From Acinetobacter lwoffii (lineage in GTDB: Bacteria > Pseudomonadota > Gammaproteobacteria > Pseudomonadales > Moraxellaceae), in assembly GCF_024129735.1 (NCBI RefSeq), contig NZ_JAMXXK010000021.1:1-51798 (forward strand): a stretch of 51,798 nt of DNA, read 5' to 3'. Position 1 is the first letter of the stretch; every line of letters starts with the position of its first letter. Below are positions 39,269-48,005 of the stretch, one piece after another. The notes below the pieces were generated by a model. It had not been told where the DNA came from. It saw only the letters and a program-made list of their open reading frames with translations, and made no database searches. The position numbers and the translations under genes were made by a program.

Positions 39269-40351
39269 TTAGGTCATGTCAATCATGACTTTTAAGGCCT
39301 TTTCATCAGAGGCATGTTTAAAGACATCATAGGCTTTTTCAAAATCGGAAAATTTAAAATGATGGGTCGCCAGTTTTTCTAGGGGCAATTTGCCGGAACA
39401 GCAGGTTTTCAGCAACATCCCTGTGGTATTGGCATTCACCAGGCCGGTGGTGATGGTCAGGTTTTTAATCCAGAGTTTGTTCAGTTCAAAACTCACCGGT
39501 TTACCATGTACGCCGACGTTGGCAATATGCCCGCCCTCCTTCACGACATGCTGGCAAATATTCCAGGTAGGCTCCACCCCCACTGCTTCAATGGCACAGT
39601 CGACCCCGCGTCCATCGGTAATCTCTAGAATCTTTTGAATGGCATCTTCTTTGGCAGAGTTGATGATATGCGTCGCGCCGACAGTCTTGGCAAATTCCAG
39701 CCGATTATCATCCATATCCACCATAATAATATTGGCGGGTGAATAAAACTGTGCGGTGAGCAGGCAACTCATGCCAATTGGCCCTGCCCCGACAATCGCG
39801 ACATTGTCGCCCGGTTTGACATCGCCATATTGCACCCCAATTTCATGTGAAGTTGGCAGGATATCGGAGAGGAATACGGCCACATCTTGATTCAGGCCTT
39901 CGGGTAAATGATAGAGTGAGGTATCGGCAAAGGGCGTGCGTACATATTCGGCATGGGTACCATCAATCATATAACCCATGATCCAGCCGCCTTCATTGCG
40001 GCAATGTGCATACAGTTGTTTCTGGCAGTTTTCACAGGTTCCACAGCGGCTGACACAGGAAATAATGACCCGGTCACCTTTTTTGAAATTCTGCACGGCG
40101 GAACCGACTTCTTCCACAATGCCAATACCTTCGTGACCTAAAATACGCCCGTTAAAGCTGCACTCTTTTCGTGTGGCCTCCTGCTCAATTTCCGGGTTTT
40201 TACCTTTCCAGATCCCGAGATCGGTACCACAAATGGTGACTTTTTCGAGTTTAATGATGGCATCGCCGGGATGCAAAATGGTGGGAACCGGGCGGTCTTC
40301 AAAGCGGATATCATTTGCGCCGTAATAGACCATCGCTTTCATCGTTGTCAT
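39269..40351 (-). CDS. Zinc-dependent medium-chain alcohol dehydrogenase
   Basis: A 360-residue dehydrogenase of the class II/Tdh-like zinc group. The catalytic zinc ligands lie in TICGTDLGIWKG (Cys41) and GRILGHEGIG. The structural zinc lobe is CVSRCGTCENCQKQLYAHC. The Rossmann motif is IVGAGPIGMSCLL with an acidic residue in MVDMDD, suggesting NAD+. SDILPTSHEIGVQYG is shared with isopropanol or butanediol-type dehydrogenases. AGGAG lies seven bases before the ATG. A heptameric GGAGTGA repeat sits just upstream. The substrate is unknown; it is only distantly similar to the other zinc enzyme in this window. Confidence 0.88.
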   Translation of the reverse strand: MTTMKAMVYYGANDIRFEDRPVPTILHPGDAIIKLEKVTICGTDLGIWKGKNPEIEQEATRKECSFNGRILGHEGIGIVEEVGSAVQNFKKGDRVIISCVSRCGTCENCQKQLYAHCRNEGGWIMGYMIDGTHAEYVRTPFADTSLYHLPEGLNQDVAVFLSDILPTSHEIGVQYGDVKPGDNVAIVGAGPIGMSCLLTAQFYSPANIIMVDMDDNRLEFAKTVGATHIINSAKEDAIQKILEITDGRGVDCAIEAVGVEPTWNICQHVVKEGGHIANVGVHGKPVSFELNKLWIKNLTITTGLVNANTTGMLLKTCCSGKLPLEKLATHHFKFSDFEKAYDVFKHASDEKALKVMIDMT

Positions 40352-40366
40352 GACACATCTCCTAAT

Positions 40367-40401
40367 GGAGTGAGGAGTGAGGAGTGAGGAGTGAGGAATG
40401 A
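40367..40401. repeat. Heptanucleotide tandem repeat GGAGTGA
   Basis: Four perfect copies of GGAGTGA (40367-40394) are followed by one variant GGAATGA (40395-40401). They lie 16-50 bp upstream of the dehydrogenase start codon. Such repeats slip during replication and could vary promoter or leader spacing. Confidence 0.8.
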
Positions 40402-40684
40402 GAATGACCTGACTCAGCGAGAATAATGAATGCCTCGATTGCTTTTATACAATGACAGTGATGGGCTGATTCATGATCTGGCTTTCAGGCCTATAGATAC
40501 CTGTGTTCTTCTCGATTGTGCCTTGAGTGATAGGGTGCTGCAATGAGTCTTGTGTACAGATTGCAACAAAAGATCATCAGGAATGGTTCAGAGATAAATC
40601 TGCTATTGGGGTCAATATTTAAATCAGGAAATTCCAGAATGGATATACCCCTTCACTTTTGCTCAATCAACATTTTAATATGCT
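40402..40684. other. Intergenic region between dehydrogenase and mpl
   Basis: I see no gene in this stretch. It should contain the promoter of the minus-strand dehydrogenase, but no match to consensus is good enough to call. Confidence 0.4.
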
Positions 40685-40711
40685 AAAAAAAGCCCGCTAG
40701 GCGGGCTTCTT
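40685..40711 (-). terminator. Intrinsic terminator of mpl
   Basis: The perfect stem AAGCCCGC / GCGGGCTT with a TAG loop lies 20 bases past the mpl stop; on the minus strand a long T-run follows. Confidence 0.88.
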
Positions 40712-40730
40712 CACCTCACTTAAATCTGTT

Positions 40731-42095
40731 TTATGCTTGTAAAACAGTGATCAGCTTCTGATGCAAACCACCAAAACCTCCATTCGACATAATCACCACA
40801 GCATCACCCTCGCCTGCTTCTGCCACCACGGTCTGAATGATGTCATCCAGTGTGCGTGCAACTTTGGCCTTGTTTGGCGCAGCCTCAATGACCGGTTGCA
40901 GATCCCAGTCCAGTCCTTCCGGTTGATACCAGATCACTTCATCGGCCAGACGTGCAGAATGGGCCAAGCCATCTTTATGACTGCCCATGCGCATGGTATT
41001 GGAACGTGGTTCAATAATCGCCCAGAGTTTGCGTTCACCCAGACGTTTGCGCGCGCCTTCTAAGGTCGTATCAATCGCCGTCGGATGATGGGCGAAATCA
41101 TCATAAACCTCGATACCACGGACTGTGCCTAACAGTTCCATACGGCGTTTCACACCACCAAAATTCGATAGTGCTTCACAGGCGGTTTCAATCGATACGC
41201 CGACATGTTCAGCGGCTGCAATCGTCGCAAGTGCATTTGCAACCGAATGCTGTCCGGTCATATTCCACTGTACTTCGCCTTTGACAACGCCCTGTTGCAG
41301 CACTTTGAAATGTGAACCATCTGCTGACAATTGTTCTGCATAAAGTTCAGATTTTTCGTTGGCATCCAGTGAAGTGCGAATAACCGGTGTCCAGCAGCCC
41401 TGCTCCAGCACTTCATCAATATTGCTTTCAGTAATCGGCGCGATAATCCGGCCTTCACTTGGAATGGTACGAACTAAATGATGAAACTGTTTTTGAATTG
41501 CGGCCAGATCATCAAAGATATCGGCATGGTCAAATTCCAGGTTATTTAAAATTGCTGTTTTTGGATGGTAATGCACGAACTTGGAACGCTTGTCGAAGAA
41601 AGCGGAATCATATTCATCGGCTTCGACACAGAAGTATTTCCCACCACCGAGACGCGCACTTTCCGAAAAGCCCAATGGCACACCGCCAATCAGAAAACCT
41701 GGCTCCAGACCGGCTTGATCCAGTACCCAAGCCAGCATCGTGGTGGTCGTGGTTTTACCATGTGTTCCGGCGACACCCAGCACGTGTTTACCTTGCAGAA
41801 CATGATCAGCCAGGAACTGCGGACCTGAAATATAAGGCAGACCTGCATTCAGCATATATTCGACTGCATCAATACCACGCTTCATGGCATTGCCGACGAT
41901 TACCAGATCCGGATGAGGCTGTAAATGACTGCGGTCATAACCCTGTATTAAAGTGATGCCCGCATTTTCAAGTTGGGTCGACATGGGTGGATACACATTC
42001 AGGTCTGAACCTGTTACCTGGTGGCCCAGATCGCGTGCAAGTAGCGCTAACGAGCCCATAAAGGTGCCACAAATACCCAAAATATGCAGATGCAT
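40731..42095 (-). CDS. mpl: Mpl, murein tripeptide ligase
   Basis: A 454-residue Mur-family ligase that joins recycled L-Ala-gamma-D-Glu-meso-DAP to UDP-MurNAc, feeding cell-wall recycling. The N-terminal nucleotide-binding part is HILGICGTFMGSLALLARDLGHQVTGSD. The ATP loop is GTHGKTTTTTMLAW (about 110-123). YDDFAHHPTAIDTTLEGAR and IEPRSNTMRMGSHK are Mpl-type and distinguish it from MurC. anmK in this window serves the sugar side of the same recycling route. Confidence 0.96.
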   Translation of the reverse strand: MHLHILGICGTFMGSLALLARDLGHQVTGSDLNVYPPMSTQLENAGITLIQGYDRSHLQPHPDLVIVGNAMKRGIDAVEYMLNAGLPYISGPQFLADHVLQGKHVLGVAGTHGKTTTTTMLAWVLDQAGLEPGFLIGGVPLGFSESARLGGGKYFCVEADEYDSAFFDKRSKFVHYHPKTAILNNLEFDHADIFDDLAAIQKQFHHLVRTIPSEGRIIAPITESNIDEVLEQGCWTPVIRTSLDANEKSELYAEQLSADGSHFKVLQQGVVKGEVQWNMTGQHSVANALATIAAAEHVGVSIETACEALSNFGGVKRRMELLGTVRGIEVYDDFAHHPTAIDTTLEGARKRLGERKLWAIIEPRSNTMRMGSHKDGLAHSARLADEVIWYQPEGLDWDLQPVIEAAPNKAKVARTLDDIIQTVVAEAGEGDAVVIMSNGGFGGLHQKLITVLQA

Positions 42096-42331
42096 CTACT
42101 TTACTCCGTTCCTGTCTGACCCATCACTTTATATTGGTGCTGTTGTCATGATTTATTCAATTTGCAAGCAACGATAGCAAGGCTTTAGCTGAAAAGATAG
42201 TGAAAATTCTGGCCTTGTTGTGGGATTTTTTAAATCCTGTTTCACGGATAAATTCAAAGAAAATTTCAAAGCGATGCAATATCTTTTCGCCAAATAAACC
42301 GTAAAATAAGTTCGACTTTTTTGCAGAGTGC

Positions 42332-42679
42332 ATGCAAATGCTGCCGGCTTTATTTCTTCTGGTAATTGCCAACTGTTTTATGACCCTGGCCTGGTATGGG
42401 CATTTAAAATTTTTGCCGCATGATGCACCGCTCTGGCAAGCGATTTTGTTCAGCTGGGCCATTGCCCTGTTTGAATATAGCCTGATGATTCCAGCGACCA
42501 AATTACTGGCGCAGCAAGGCCTGGCAGTCGGTCAAATGAAAATCACCCAGGAAGTCGTGACCTTACTAGTCTTTGTTCCTTTTATGATTTTTATGTTTAA
42601 ACAGCCCTTTAAACTGGATTATCTCTGGGCCGCTTTATGTCTGTGTGGATGTGTCTATTTTGTCTTCCGTACCCCTTAA
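42332..42679 (+). CDS. DUF486/DMT-like small membrane protein
   Basis: A 115-residue inner-membrane protein with four helices. ANCFMTLAWYGHLKF, FSWAIALFEYSLMIPATKLL and GQMKITQEVVTLLVFVPFMIF are typical of the DUF486 family, related to half-size drug/metabolite transporters that work as dimers. No function has been shown to my knowledge. It ends seven bases from the convergent DUF2254 gene, with no terminator between. Confidence 0.88.
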   Translation: MQMLPALFLLVIANCFMTLAWYGHLKFLPHDAPLWQAILFSWAIALFEYSLMIPATKLLAQQGLAVGQMKITQEVVTLLVFVPFMIFMFKQPFKLDYLWAALCLCGCVYFVFRTP

Positions 42680-42685
42680 CTTGAT

Positions 42686-43966
42686 CTAATGGCTCAGCTG
42701 AATCAGGGGGAAATGGCTTCTAAATTCAGAAAGTAATTTCTGCCGATCCGGTTCAAATTCCAGTTTATTCAGGCAGCGTTGGATTAATTCAATCGCCATT
42801 ATTTCTGCAGCCTGTTTTAGTTCAGGTTCGGGTACATTATGTTGAATCATCGCTAAACATTTCAATATTCTCTGATTGAGTTCAATACAACCCACACAAT
42901 CTCGGGCCATTGGTGCAAAACTACTGTAAATCAAATCCCCGAGATCAAAGATATCCACACTGATATGCGGACAATCCCGCTCCGGTAAATCTTCAGCGGC
43001 CTTGCTGTCAATCAGGATTCGGGTTAAGGCATCAACGGCATTAATCGCTGATCCAACATCGTTCACTGCGGGAGACATCGCTTTCTGCCCCACTTCGCTC
43101 ATCACCACCACACCAAAACGCGGGTCCTGTAAAAAGCTGCGATTGGTTTCAATGATTACATGATTCAAAATGGAGTTTCGGATCTCCTGCTGCTGTTCCG
43201 GGCTGAAAGCGCGGTCGCTATATACCTCTGCCAGTGCCGTCATCGGATCCAGAAATTTTCCGGGTAGCTGGGGAAGATGGATATGCAGCTGTTGGCTGAC
43301 GGCCAGTTGCTCCAGTCCTTCACTATTAAAATTGGTGAAATAGCCGGTCTGGGTACTAAAAACATGAAAGGCAGCTGCTTGCTCTGGACGTTGTCCGGTG
43401 GCACCAAAATTCGGCTGATGTCGAAACTCCGCCAAGGCCGTAGAAGCAGCGACTTCAATTTTGTGAATGGTGGTGGTGAGGTTGCCCAGTTGCGACAGGG
43501 TGTGTACCCAGCGAATCAGGATATAAATCAGGTACATCAATACCAAAATGGTACTGATAAACAGTACAAATCTACCTGCAGGACCATAATAGCCAAGCCC
43601 GAGCGCAATCTTGGCAATTACAGCATAAATAAAAGCCGAGATAAAACTGCTGATAGCAAGGCGGGTATTGTCATCACTCATCATCAGCTGATAGGCACGT
43701 GGTGTCCCGCTGGATGAGGCAGACGCAAAGGCTGCGACCATAATCGACAGGGAAAAAGTGGTGACTGCCAGCATGCTGGAAGCAATAATATCTAGCAGGC
43801 TGCTCAGGGTTTCAATACTGATATTGGGAACAGTGCTGGTCGGGATGAAATAGCGACTGGCGATTGCAAACAGCGAGAAAAAGGTCGCAAAGAGGGCGCC
43901 AAGGGCCGGCATCAGCCATAAGTTTTCTGAGGGGTTCTGTAGCCAGATTTTTAGTTTGTACCACAT
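42686..43966 (-). CDS. DUF2254 family membrane protein
   Basis: A 426-residue protein with about four N-terminal membrane segments (LMPALGALFATFFSLFAIA; SMLAVTTFSLSIMVAAFA; LAISSFISAFIYAVIAKIAL; FVLFISTILVLMYLIYILI) and a soluble C-terminal half. TTFSLSIMVAAFASASSSGTPRA and AMSPAVNDVGSAINAVDALTRIL are hallmarks of DUF2254. Its function is unknown; gating or transport has been suggested only from topology. The ATG at 43966 follows AGGG by eight bases; an in-frame ATG at 44011 adds 15 residues without a ribosome-binding site. Confidence 0.87.
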   Translation of the reverse strand: MWYKLKIWLQNPSENLWLMPALGALFATFFSLFAIASRYFIPTSTVPNISIETLSSLLDIIASSMLAVTTFSLSIMVAAFASASSSGTPRAYQLMMSDDNTRLAISSFISAFIYAVIAKIALGLGYYGPAGRFVLFISTILVLMYLIYILIRWVHTLSQLGNLTTTIHKIEVAASTALAEFRHQPNFGATGQRPEQAAAFHVFSTQTGYFTNFNSEGLEQLAVSQQLHIHLPQLPGKFLDPMTALAEVYSDRAFSPEQQQEIRNSILNHVIIETNRSFLQDPRFGVVVMSEVGQKAMSPAVNDVGSAINAVDALTRILIDSKAAEDLPERDCPHISVDIFDLGDLIYSSFAPMARDCVGCIELNQRILKCLAMIQHNVPEPELKQAAEIMAIELIQRCLNKLEFEPDRQKLLSEFRSHFPLIQLSH

Positions 43967-44153
43967 AAAAATGCCCTGCCAATGTATAGGTTTTAGTATT
44001 AAGTTATTCATTGCAAAAAAGTTTTATCTTGATAGTTATACTTTTTTTAATGTGATGTATGTCCTATTTTTGTATTTTTAGCCGCAAAATTATCTTTTTA
44101 TTTTCGACTATTTTCCAAACAGATAATTTTAATTCTTAATTGTTGAGCTGAAC

Positions 44154-44182
44154 TTTAGACCAAATCAATTTCAGTCTATAAT
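44154..44182 (+). promoter_or_regulatory. Promoter of purE-purK
   Basis: -35 TTTAGA (44154-44159), a 17-bp spacer and a perfect -10 TATAAT (44177-44182). Transcription would start near 44189, which rules out the ATG at 44181 as the purE start. Confidence 0.75.
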
Positions 44183-44255
44183 GAGTACTCCTATTCAAGC
44201 TTGGCTCTCTCGTCGAGATTTATCTTTTCTCACTTTAATCTCTGGAAAATTTGCA

Positions 44256-44768
44256 ATGAATGCGGCTGCTGCACAAGATACTCCTCTCGTAGGTATTATC
44301 ATGGGTTCTCAATCAGATTGGGCAACTCTCGAACACACTGCCAATATGCTCAAGCAGCTTGGTGTCCCATTTGAAGCCGAAGTTGTTTCTGCACATCGTA
44401 CTCCAGACCGCCTGTTTGAATATGCTGAACAAGCGCGTGATCGTGGTATTCAGGTAATTATTGCTGGTGCAGGTGGCGCAGCGCATTTACCGGGGATGTG
44501 TGCGGCGAAAACTGATCTGCCAGTTTTGGGTGTACCTGTGAAATCTTCGATTTTAAACGGTGTTGATTCATTGCTGTCTATTGTGCAAATGCCAGCCGGT
44601 ATTGCAGTCGGTACCTTGGCCATCGGTCCTGCCGGTGCAACCAATGCTGCCATTATGGCGGCGCAAATTCTGGGTTTGACGCGTCCAGAGATCGCAAAAA
44701 ATGTTGCAGATTTCCGTGCAGCGCAAACAGATAAAGTCGCAAGTAACAATATTCCAGGCCAGGCTTAA
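44256..44768 (+). CDS. purE: PurE, N5-carboxyaminoimidazole ribonucleotide mutase
   Basis: A 170-residue enzyme that moves the carboxyl group of N5-CAIR to give CAIR in purine synthesis. [32 protein letters not shown] and [27 protein letters not shown] are the class I PurE motifs; the catalytic His lies in SAHRTP. The start at 44256 ([11 protein letters not shown]) is preferred because the longer frame begins at the promoter -10. purK follows after 15 bp, so the two consecutive steps are co-expressed. Confidence 0.97.
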   Translation: MNAAAAQDTPLVGIIMGSQSDWATLEHTANMLKQLGVPFEAEVVSAHRTPDRLFEYAEQARDRGIQVIIAGAGGAAHLPGMCAAKTDLPVLGVPVKSSILNGVDSLLSIVQMPAGIAVGTLAIGPAGATNAAIMAAQILGLTRPEIAKNVADFRAAQTDKVASNNIPGQA

Positions 44769-44783
44769 GTCGAGATACAGATT

Positions 44784-45905
44784 ATGGATAAAACCATCGG
44801 TATTTTTGGTGGCGGTCAGCTGGGTCGTATGATGGCGCAAGCGGCACTTCCATTAAATATTCAATGTACATTTTTTGAAGCCAGCACAGACTGTCCTTCT
44901 GCTGCTTTGGGTCCGGTGATTTCGAGCCAAGCTGAAAATGGTCTGCAAGACTTTATTAACAGTGCAGATGTATTTAGCCTTGAGTTTGAAAATACGCCAC
45001 TTGCAGATGTTGATGTACTGACGCAAAGCAAGCAACTGCATCCGCCGCGTCAGGCTTTGGCGATTGCCCAGCATCGTCTGTCTGAAAAAGCCTTGTTTGA
45101 TGAACTGGCTATTCCGGTTGCACCGTACAAAGCGGTCACTTCACTGGAAAGCTTACAGGCTGCTGTAGCTGAACTGGGCTTGCCGATCGTACTGAAAACT
45201 TCGCGTGGCGGTTATGATGGCAAAGGTCAATTTGTTTTACGTTCGGCCGATCAGATGGATCAGGCCTGGGCAGAATTGGGCCCTGCGGGTGAACTGATTG
45301 CTGAAAGTTTCGTGACTTTCTCGCGTGAAGTTTCAATCATTGCAGTACGCGGCCAAGATGGTGATGTTAAAACCTGGCCATTGGCGGAAAATCATCATCA
45401 TAACGGCATTCTGTCGCACTCGATTGTGCCGGCACCGAACAGTGCAGATTTGCAGCCGGTGGCGCAAGATTACATCACTCGTCTGCTGAATCACTTGAAC
45501 TATGTCGGTGTGCTGACCCTTGAGCTGTTTGTGACAGACAATGGCCTATATGCCAACGAGATGGCACCACGTGTGCATAACTCGGGTCACTGGTCGATTG
45601 AAGGTGCAGTATGTTCGCAGTTTGAAAACCATGTGCGTGCCGTGGCAGGTTTACCTTTAGGTTCAACTGAAGTGATCCGCCCAACTGTCTTGGTGAACAT
45701 CATTGGTCAGCATCCGAAATCTGCAGATGTACTTGCTCTGGAAGGTGCACATTTGCATCTTTACAACAAGTCAGAGCGCGAAGGCCGCAAGATTGGTCAC
45801 ATTACCCTGATGCCAAATGACAGCGCGCAATTGTCTGTGCTTTGCCGCCAACTGGCGAAAATTTTACCGAATCCATTGGCATTGAGCGAAGATATGACCA
45901 TCTAG
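44784..45905 (+). CDS. purK: PurK, N5-carboxyaminoimidazole ribonucleotide synthase
   Basis: A 373-residue ATP-grasp enzyme that carboxylates aminoimidazole ribonucleotide with bicarbonate and ATP, the step before PurE. The N-terminal IGIFGGGQLGRMMAQAA, the ATP-grasp loop LKTSRGGYDGKGQFVLR and EVSIIAVRGQDGDVKTWPLAENHHHNGIL are diagnostic, as is NEMAPRVHNSGHWSIEGA. A strong terminator ends the operon. Confidence 0.97.
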   Translation: MDKTIGIFGGGQLGRMMAQAALPLNIQCTFFEASTDCPSAALGPVISSQAENGLQDFINSADVFSLEFENTPLADVDVLTQSKQLHPPRQALAIAQHRLSEKALFDELAIPVAPYKAVTSLESLQAAVAELGLPIVLKTSRGGYDGKGQFVLRSADQMDQAWAELGPAGELIAESFVTFSREVSIIAVRGQDGDVKTWPLAENHHHNGILSHSIVPAPNSADLQPVAQDYITRLLNHLNYVGVLTLELFVTDNGLYANEMAPRVHNSGHWSIEGAVCSQFENHVRAVAGLPLGSTEVIRPTVLVNIIGQHPKSADVLALEGAHLHLYNKSEREGRKIGHITLMPNDSAQLSVLCRQLAKILPNPLALSEDMTI

Positions 45906-45921
45906 GCTTTAACTTGCTGAT

Positions 45922-45955
45922 AAAAAAAGCGATCACTTCGATGATCGCTTTTTTA
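45922..45955. terminator. Intrinsic terminator of purEK
   Basis: The perfect stem AAAGCGATCA / TGATCGCTTT with a CTTCGA loop is followed by a T-run. Confidence 0.92.
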
Positions 45956-46108
45956 TTTGTCTGCTTTCAGGCATGATTGCGCCTCTTTAAAAATGCCTGC
46001 CATTGGTCGGATCAGTTTTTAAATCAATTGCTTATAAACTGATCAATTGAGTATAAATATACCAATTCAATAAAATCTTATTTACCGCTGAATTTTGTCA
46101 TATTCATT

Positions 46109-46530
46109 TGTGGATAAGCCTAAAATCAAAGTTTGAATTTAAAACTGGAAAGTGGTTTTGAATTTAAATTCATAAAAACAAATTCAAATTTAAATCGGAC
46201 TTTGAATTTAAACTTGCGCTTTTAAATTCAAAAAATATGAATTCAAATTTAAAACTGGATAAATAAATTCAAAGTTTTGAATTTAAAAATATTAGCCCAT
46301 TATTCAAATGAATTTAAAAGAAAAACGAGTGTAATTAGAGCATGTTGATGATTGTGACTCACTTTTCCTGAAACAAGTTATCCCTATATTTTTTAAATTC
46401 AAAACTAATTTCAAATGTTTTGAATTTAAAAATCCTGCTGATTTGAATTTAAAGCAGGCTTGTGGATAACTCGTGTTTAAATTTAAAGATTACAAAATGA
46501 ATTTAAAAGTGTAGGAATTATGAATTTAAA
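46109..46530. repeat. GAATTTAAA repeat field with DnaA boxes
   Basis: This gene-free stretch holds 12 exact copies of GAATTTAAA in about 400 bp. Nine lie on plus (46135, 46160, 46204, 46279, 46310, 46422, 46445, 46499, 46522) and three on minus (46163, 46221, 46392). Several degenerate copies (CAAATTTAAA) also occur. Two exact DnaA boxes flank most of it (46109-46117 and 46461-46469, both on minus). Spacing is irregular, so it is not a simple tandem array. The same motif plus DnaA boxes occur in oriC and near 17.6 kb. Confidence 0.8.
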
Positions 46531-46610
46531 TTTACGCATTGGCGCTTTAATTTTCATCATGAGCTGCTAAGGTAGAAACATAATTCAAAATCTAAATATT
46601 CAAGGGTCTT

Positions 46611-47903
46611 ATGCAACGGCTTGCACTTTTTATTGGTTCTGTGGTCTTGGCTGCTTCACAGGCACAGGCTGAACTTATTATTAATGGTCAACGTGTCACG
46701 CCGACTGATTTGACCTCTATTTCAAATATCCCGAGTTATGCCTCCCAAAATAATTTTCAAAACTGTCTCGCCAATTTGCGCAGTCAAGCTGTTGCTAGAG
46801 GTGTAAGCGGCAGTACCTATGATCGTTATACCCAAAACTTAAGCCCTGATTATTCAGTGATTGAACGCCTGAATTACCAGCCTGAATTTTCTACCCCGAT
46901 TTGGGATTATCTGTCTGGTTTGGTGGATGAAGAACGGGTTCAGCTCGGCCGGCAAAAATTACAGCAACATCGTGAGGTGCTCAATCGTGTTGCTGCCACC
47001 TATGGTGTACCTGCAGAAATGGTAGTTGCGGTATGGGGTGTTGAAAGTAATTTTGGTGATATTTCCGGGAAATATCCTTTATTACAGGCTTTAGGGACTT
47101 TGAGCTGTGAAGGCCGTCGCCAGAGTTATTTCCGTGGTGAGTTTTTTACTACCATGAAACTGTTACAGCGTGGCGATGTACGTGAAGAACATTTAAAGGG
47201 TTCCTGGGCAGGTGCATTTGGTCATACCCAGTTTATGCCATCGACTTATGATGAACTTGCAGTTGATTTTGATGGAGATGGCCGACGTGATCTGGTATCC
47301 AGCATTCCGGATGCACTGGCATCGACCGCCAATTTTTTAAGCAAGCGTGGCTGGCAGAGCGGACAACCTTGGGGATTTGAAGTCAAGATTCCGCAAGGCA
47401 TGTCGGTTTCCGGTGAAGGCCGAAGAAATAAAAAATCCTTGAGTAGTTGGATCAATCAAGGGGTGGTGCGTGCCGACGGTTCGCCTTTAATTCAAGGAAA
47501 TTTATCACAATCCTCTCAAGCCGGATTACTTGCGCCTGCGGGGCCGAATGGCCCGGTGTTCCTGGTCTTTAAAAACTTTGATGCCATTTATAGCTATAAC
47601 GCGGCAGAAAGTTATGCCTTGGCGATTGCACATTTATCCGATCGCCTGCAAGGTAAAGGTAGTTTTACGGCCACATGGCCCACCGATGATCCGGGGACTT
47701 CACGTGCAGAGCGTCGTGAGATCCAGCAATTTTTATTGAGTCGAGGTTATGACATTGGTGCGGTGGATGGTTTGATTGGTGATAAAACCCGTCAGGCGAT
47801 TCGTCAGGAACAGCAGCGTTTGGGCTTGAGTCCAACAGGTCGTGCTGGTCAGCAGATTCTGCGTGCTTTTAGAAATGAAAATGCCAAACGCATGATGCAA
47901 TAA
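46611..47903 (+). CDS. MltB-type lytic murein transglycosylase with peptidoglycan-binding domain
   Basis: A 430-residue periplasmic enzyme that cleaves the MurNAc-GlcNAc bond and leaves 1,6-anhydroMurNAc. A signal peptide (1-20, ending AQA-E) is present. The catalytic Glu145 lies in VVAVWGVESNFGD, followed by GTLSCEGRRQSYFRGEFF and GSWAGAFGHTQFMPSTY, which are MltB family motifs. The C-terminal 60 residues (REIQQFLLSRGYDIGAVDGLIGDKTRQAI) are a PG_binding_1 domain, which classical MltB lacks. No lipobox is visible, so it is probably soluble in the periplasm. Its product feeds AnmK, encoded downstream. Confidence 0.93.
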   Translation: MQRLALFIGSVVLAASQAQAELIINGQRVTPTDLTSISNIPSYASQNNFQNCLANLRSQAVARGVSGSTYDRYTQNLSPDYSVIERLNYQPEFSTPIWDYLSGLVDEERVQLGRQKLQQHREVLNRVAATYGVPAEMVVAVWGVESNFGDISGKYPLLQALGTLSCEGRRQSYFRGEFFTTMKLLQRGDVREEHLKGSWAGAFGHTQFMPSTYDELAVDFDGDGRRDLVSSIPDALASTANFLSKRGWQSGQPWGFEVKIPQGMSVSGEGRRNKKSLSSWINQGVVRADGSPLIQGNLSQSSQAGLLAPAGPNGPVFLVFKNFDAIYSYNAAESYALAIAHLSDRLQGKGSFTATWPTDDPGTSRAERREIQQFLLSRGYDIGAVDGLIGDKTRQAIRQEQQRLGLSPTGRAGQQILRAFRNENAKRMMQ

Positions 47904-47917
47904 AAATATTGAAAACG

Positions 47918-47949
47918 AAAAAAGGTCTGCATTTATGTAGGCCTTTTTT
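47918..47949. terminator. Terminator between the transglycosylase and anmK genes
   Basis: AAAAAGGTCTGCAT pairs with ATGTAGGCCTTTTT through a stem with two wobble positions, with A- and T-runs. The flanking genes are convergent. Confidence 0.75.
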
Positions 47950-48005
47950 AATGACTGTTTTTGAGTAGCTATATAGTCATGCAAGACAATAGTAATTCGC
48001 TGAAT

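Noticed and set aside
44181..44255. 25-residue N-terminal extension of PurE
   Set aside because: The upstream ATG overlaps the -10 TATAAT, so it would not be transcribed, and PurE proteins do not have this extension.
46109..46530. CRISPR array or iteron plasmid origin as explanation of the repeat field
   Set aside because: Repeats are only 9-12 bp, occur in both orientations and have irregular spacers; no cas or rep gene is nearby.
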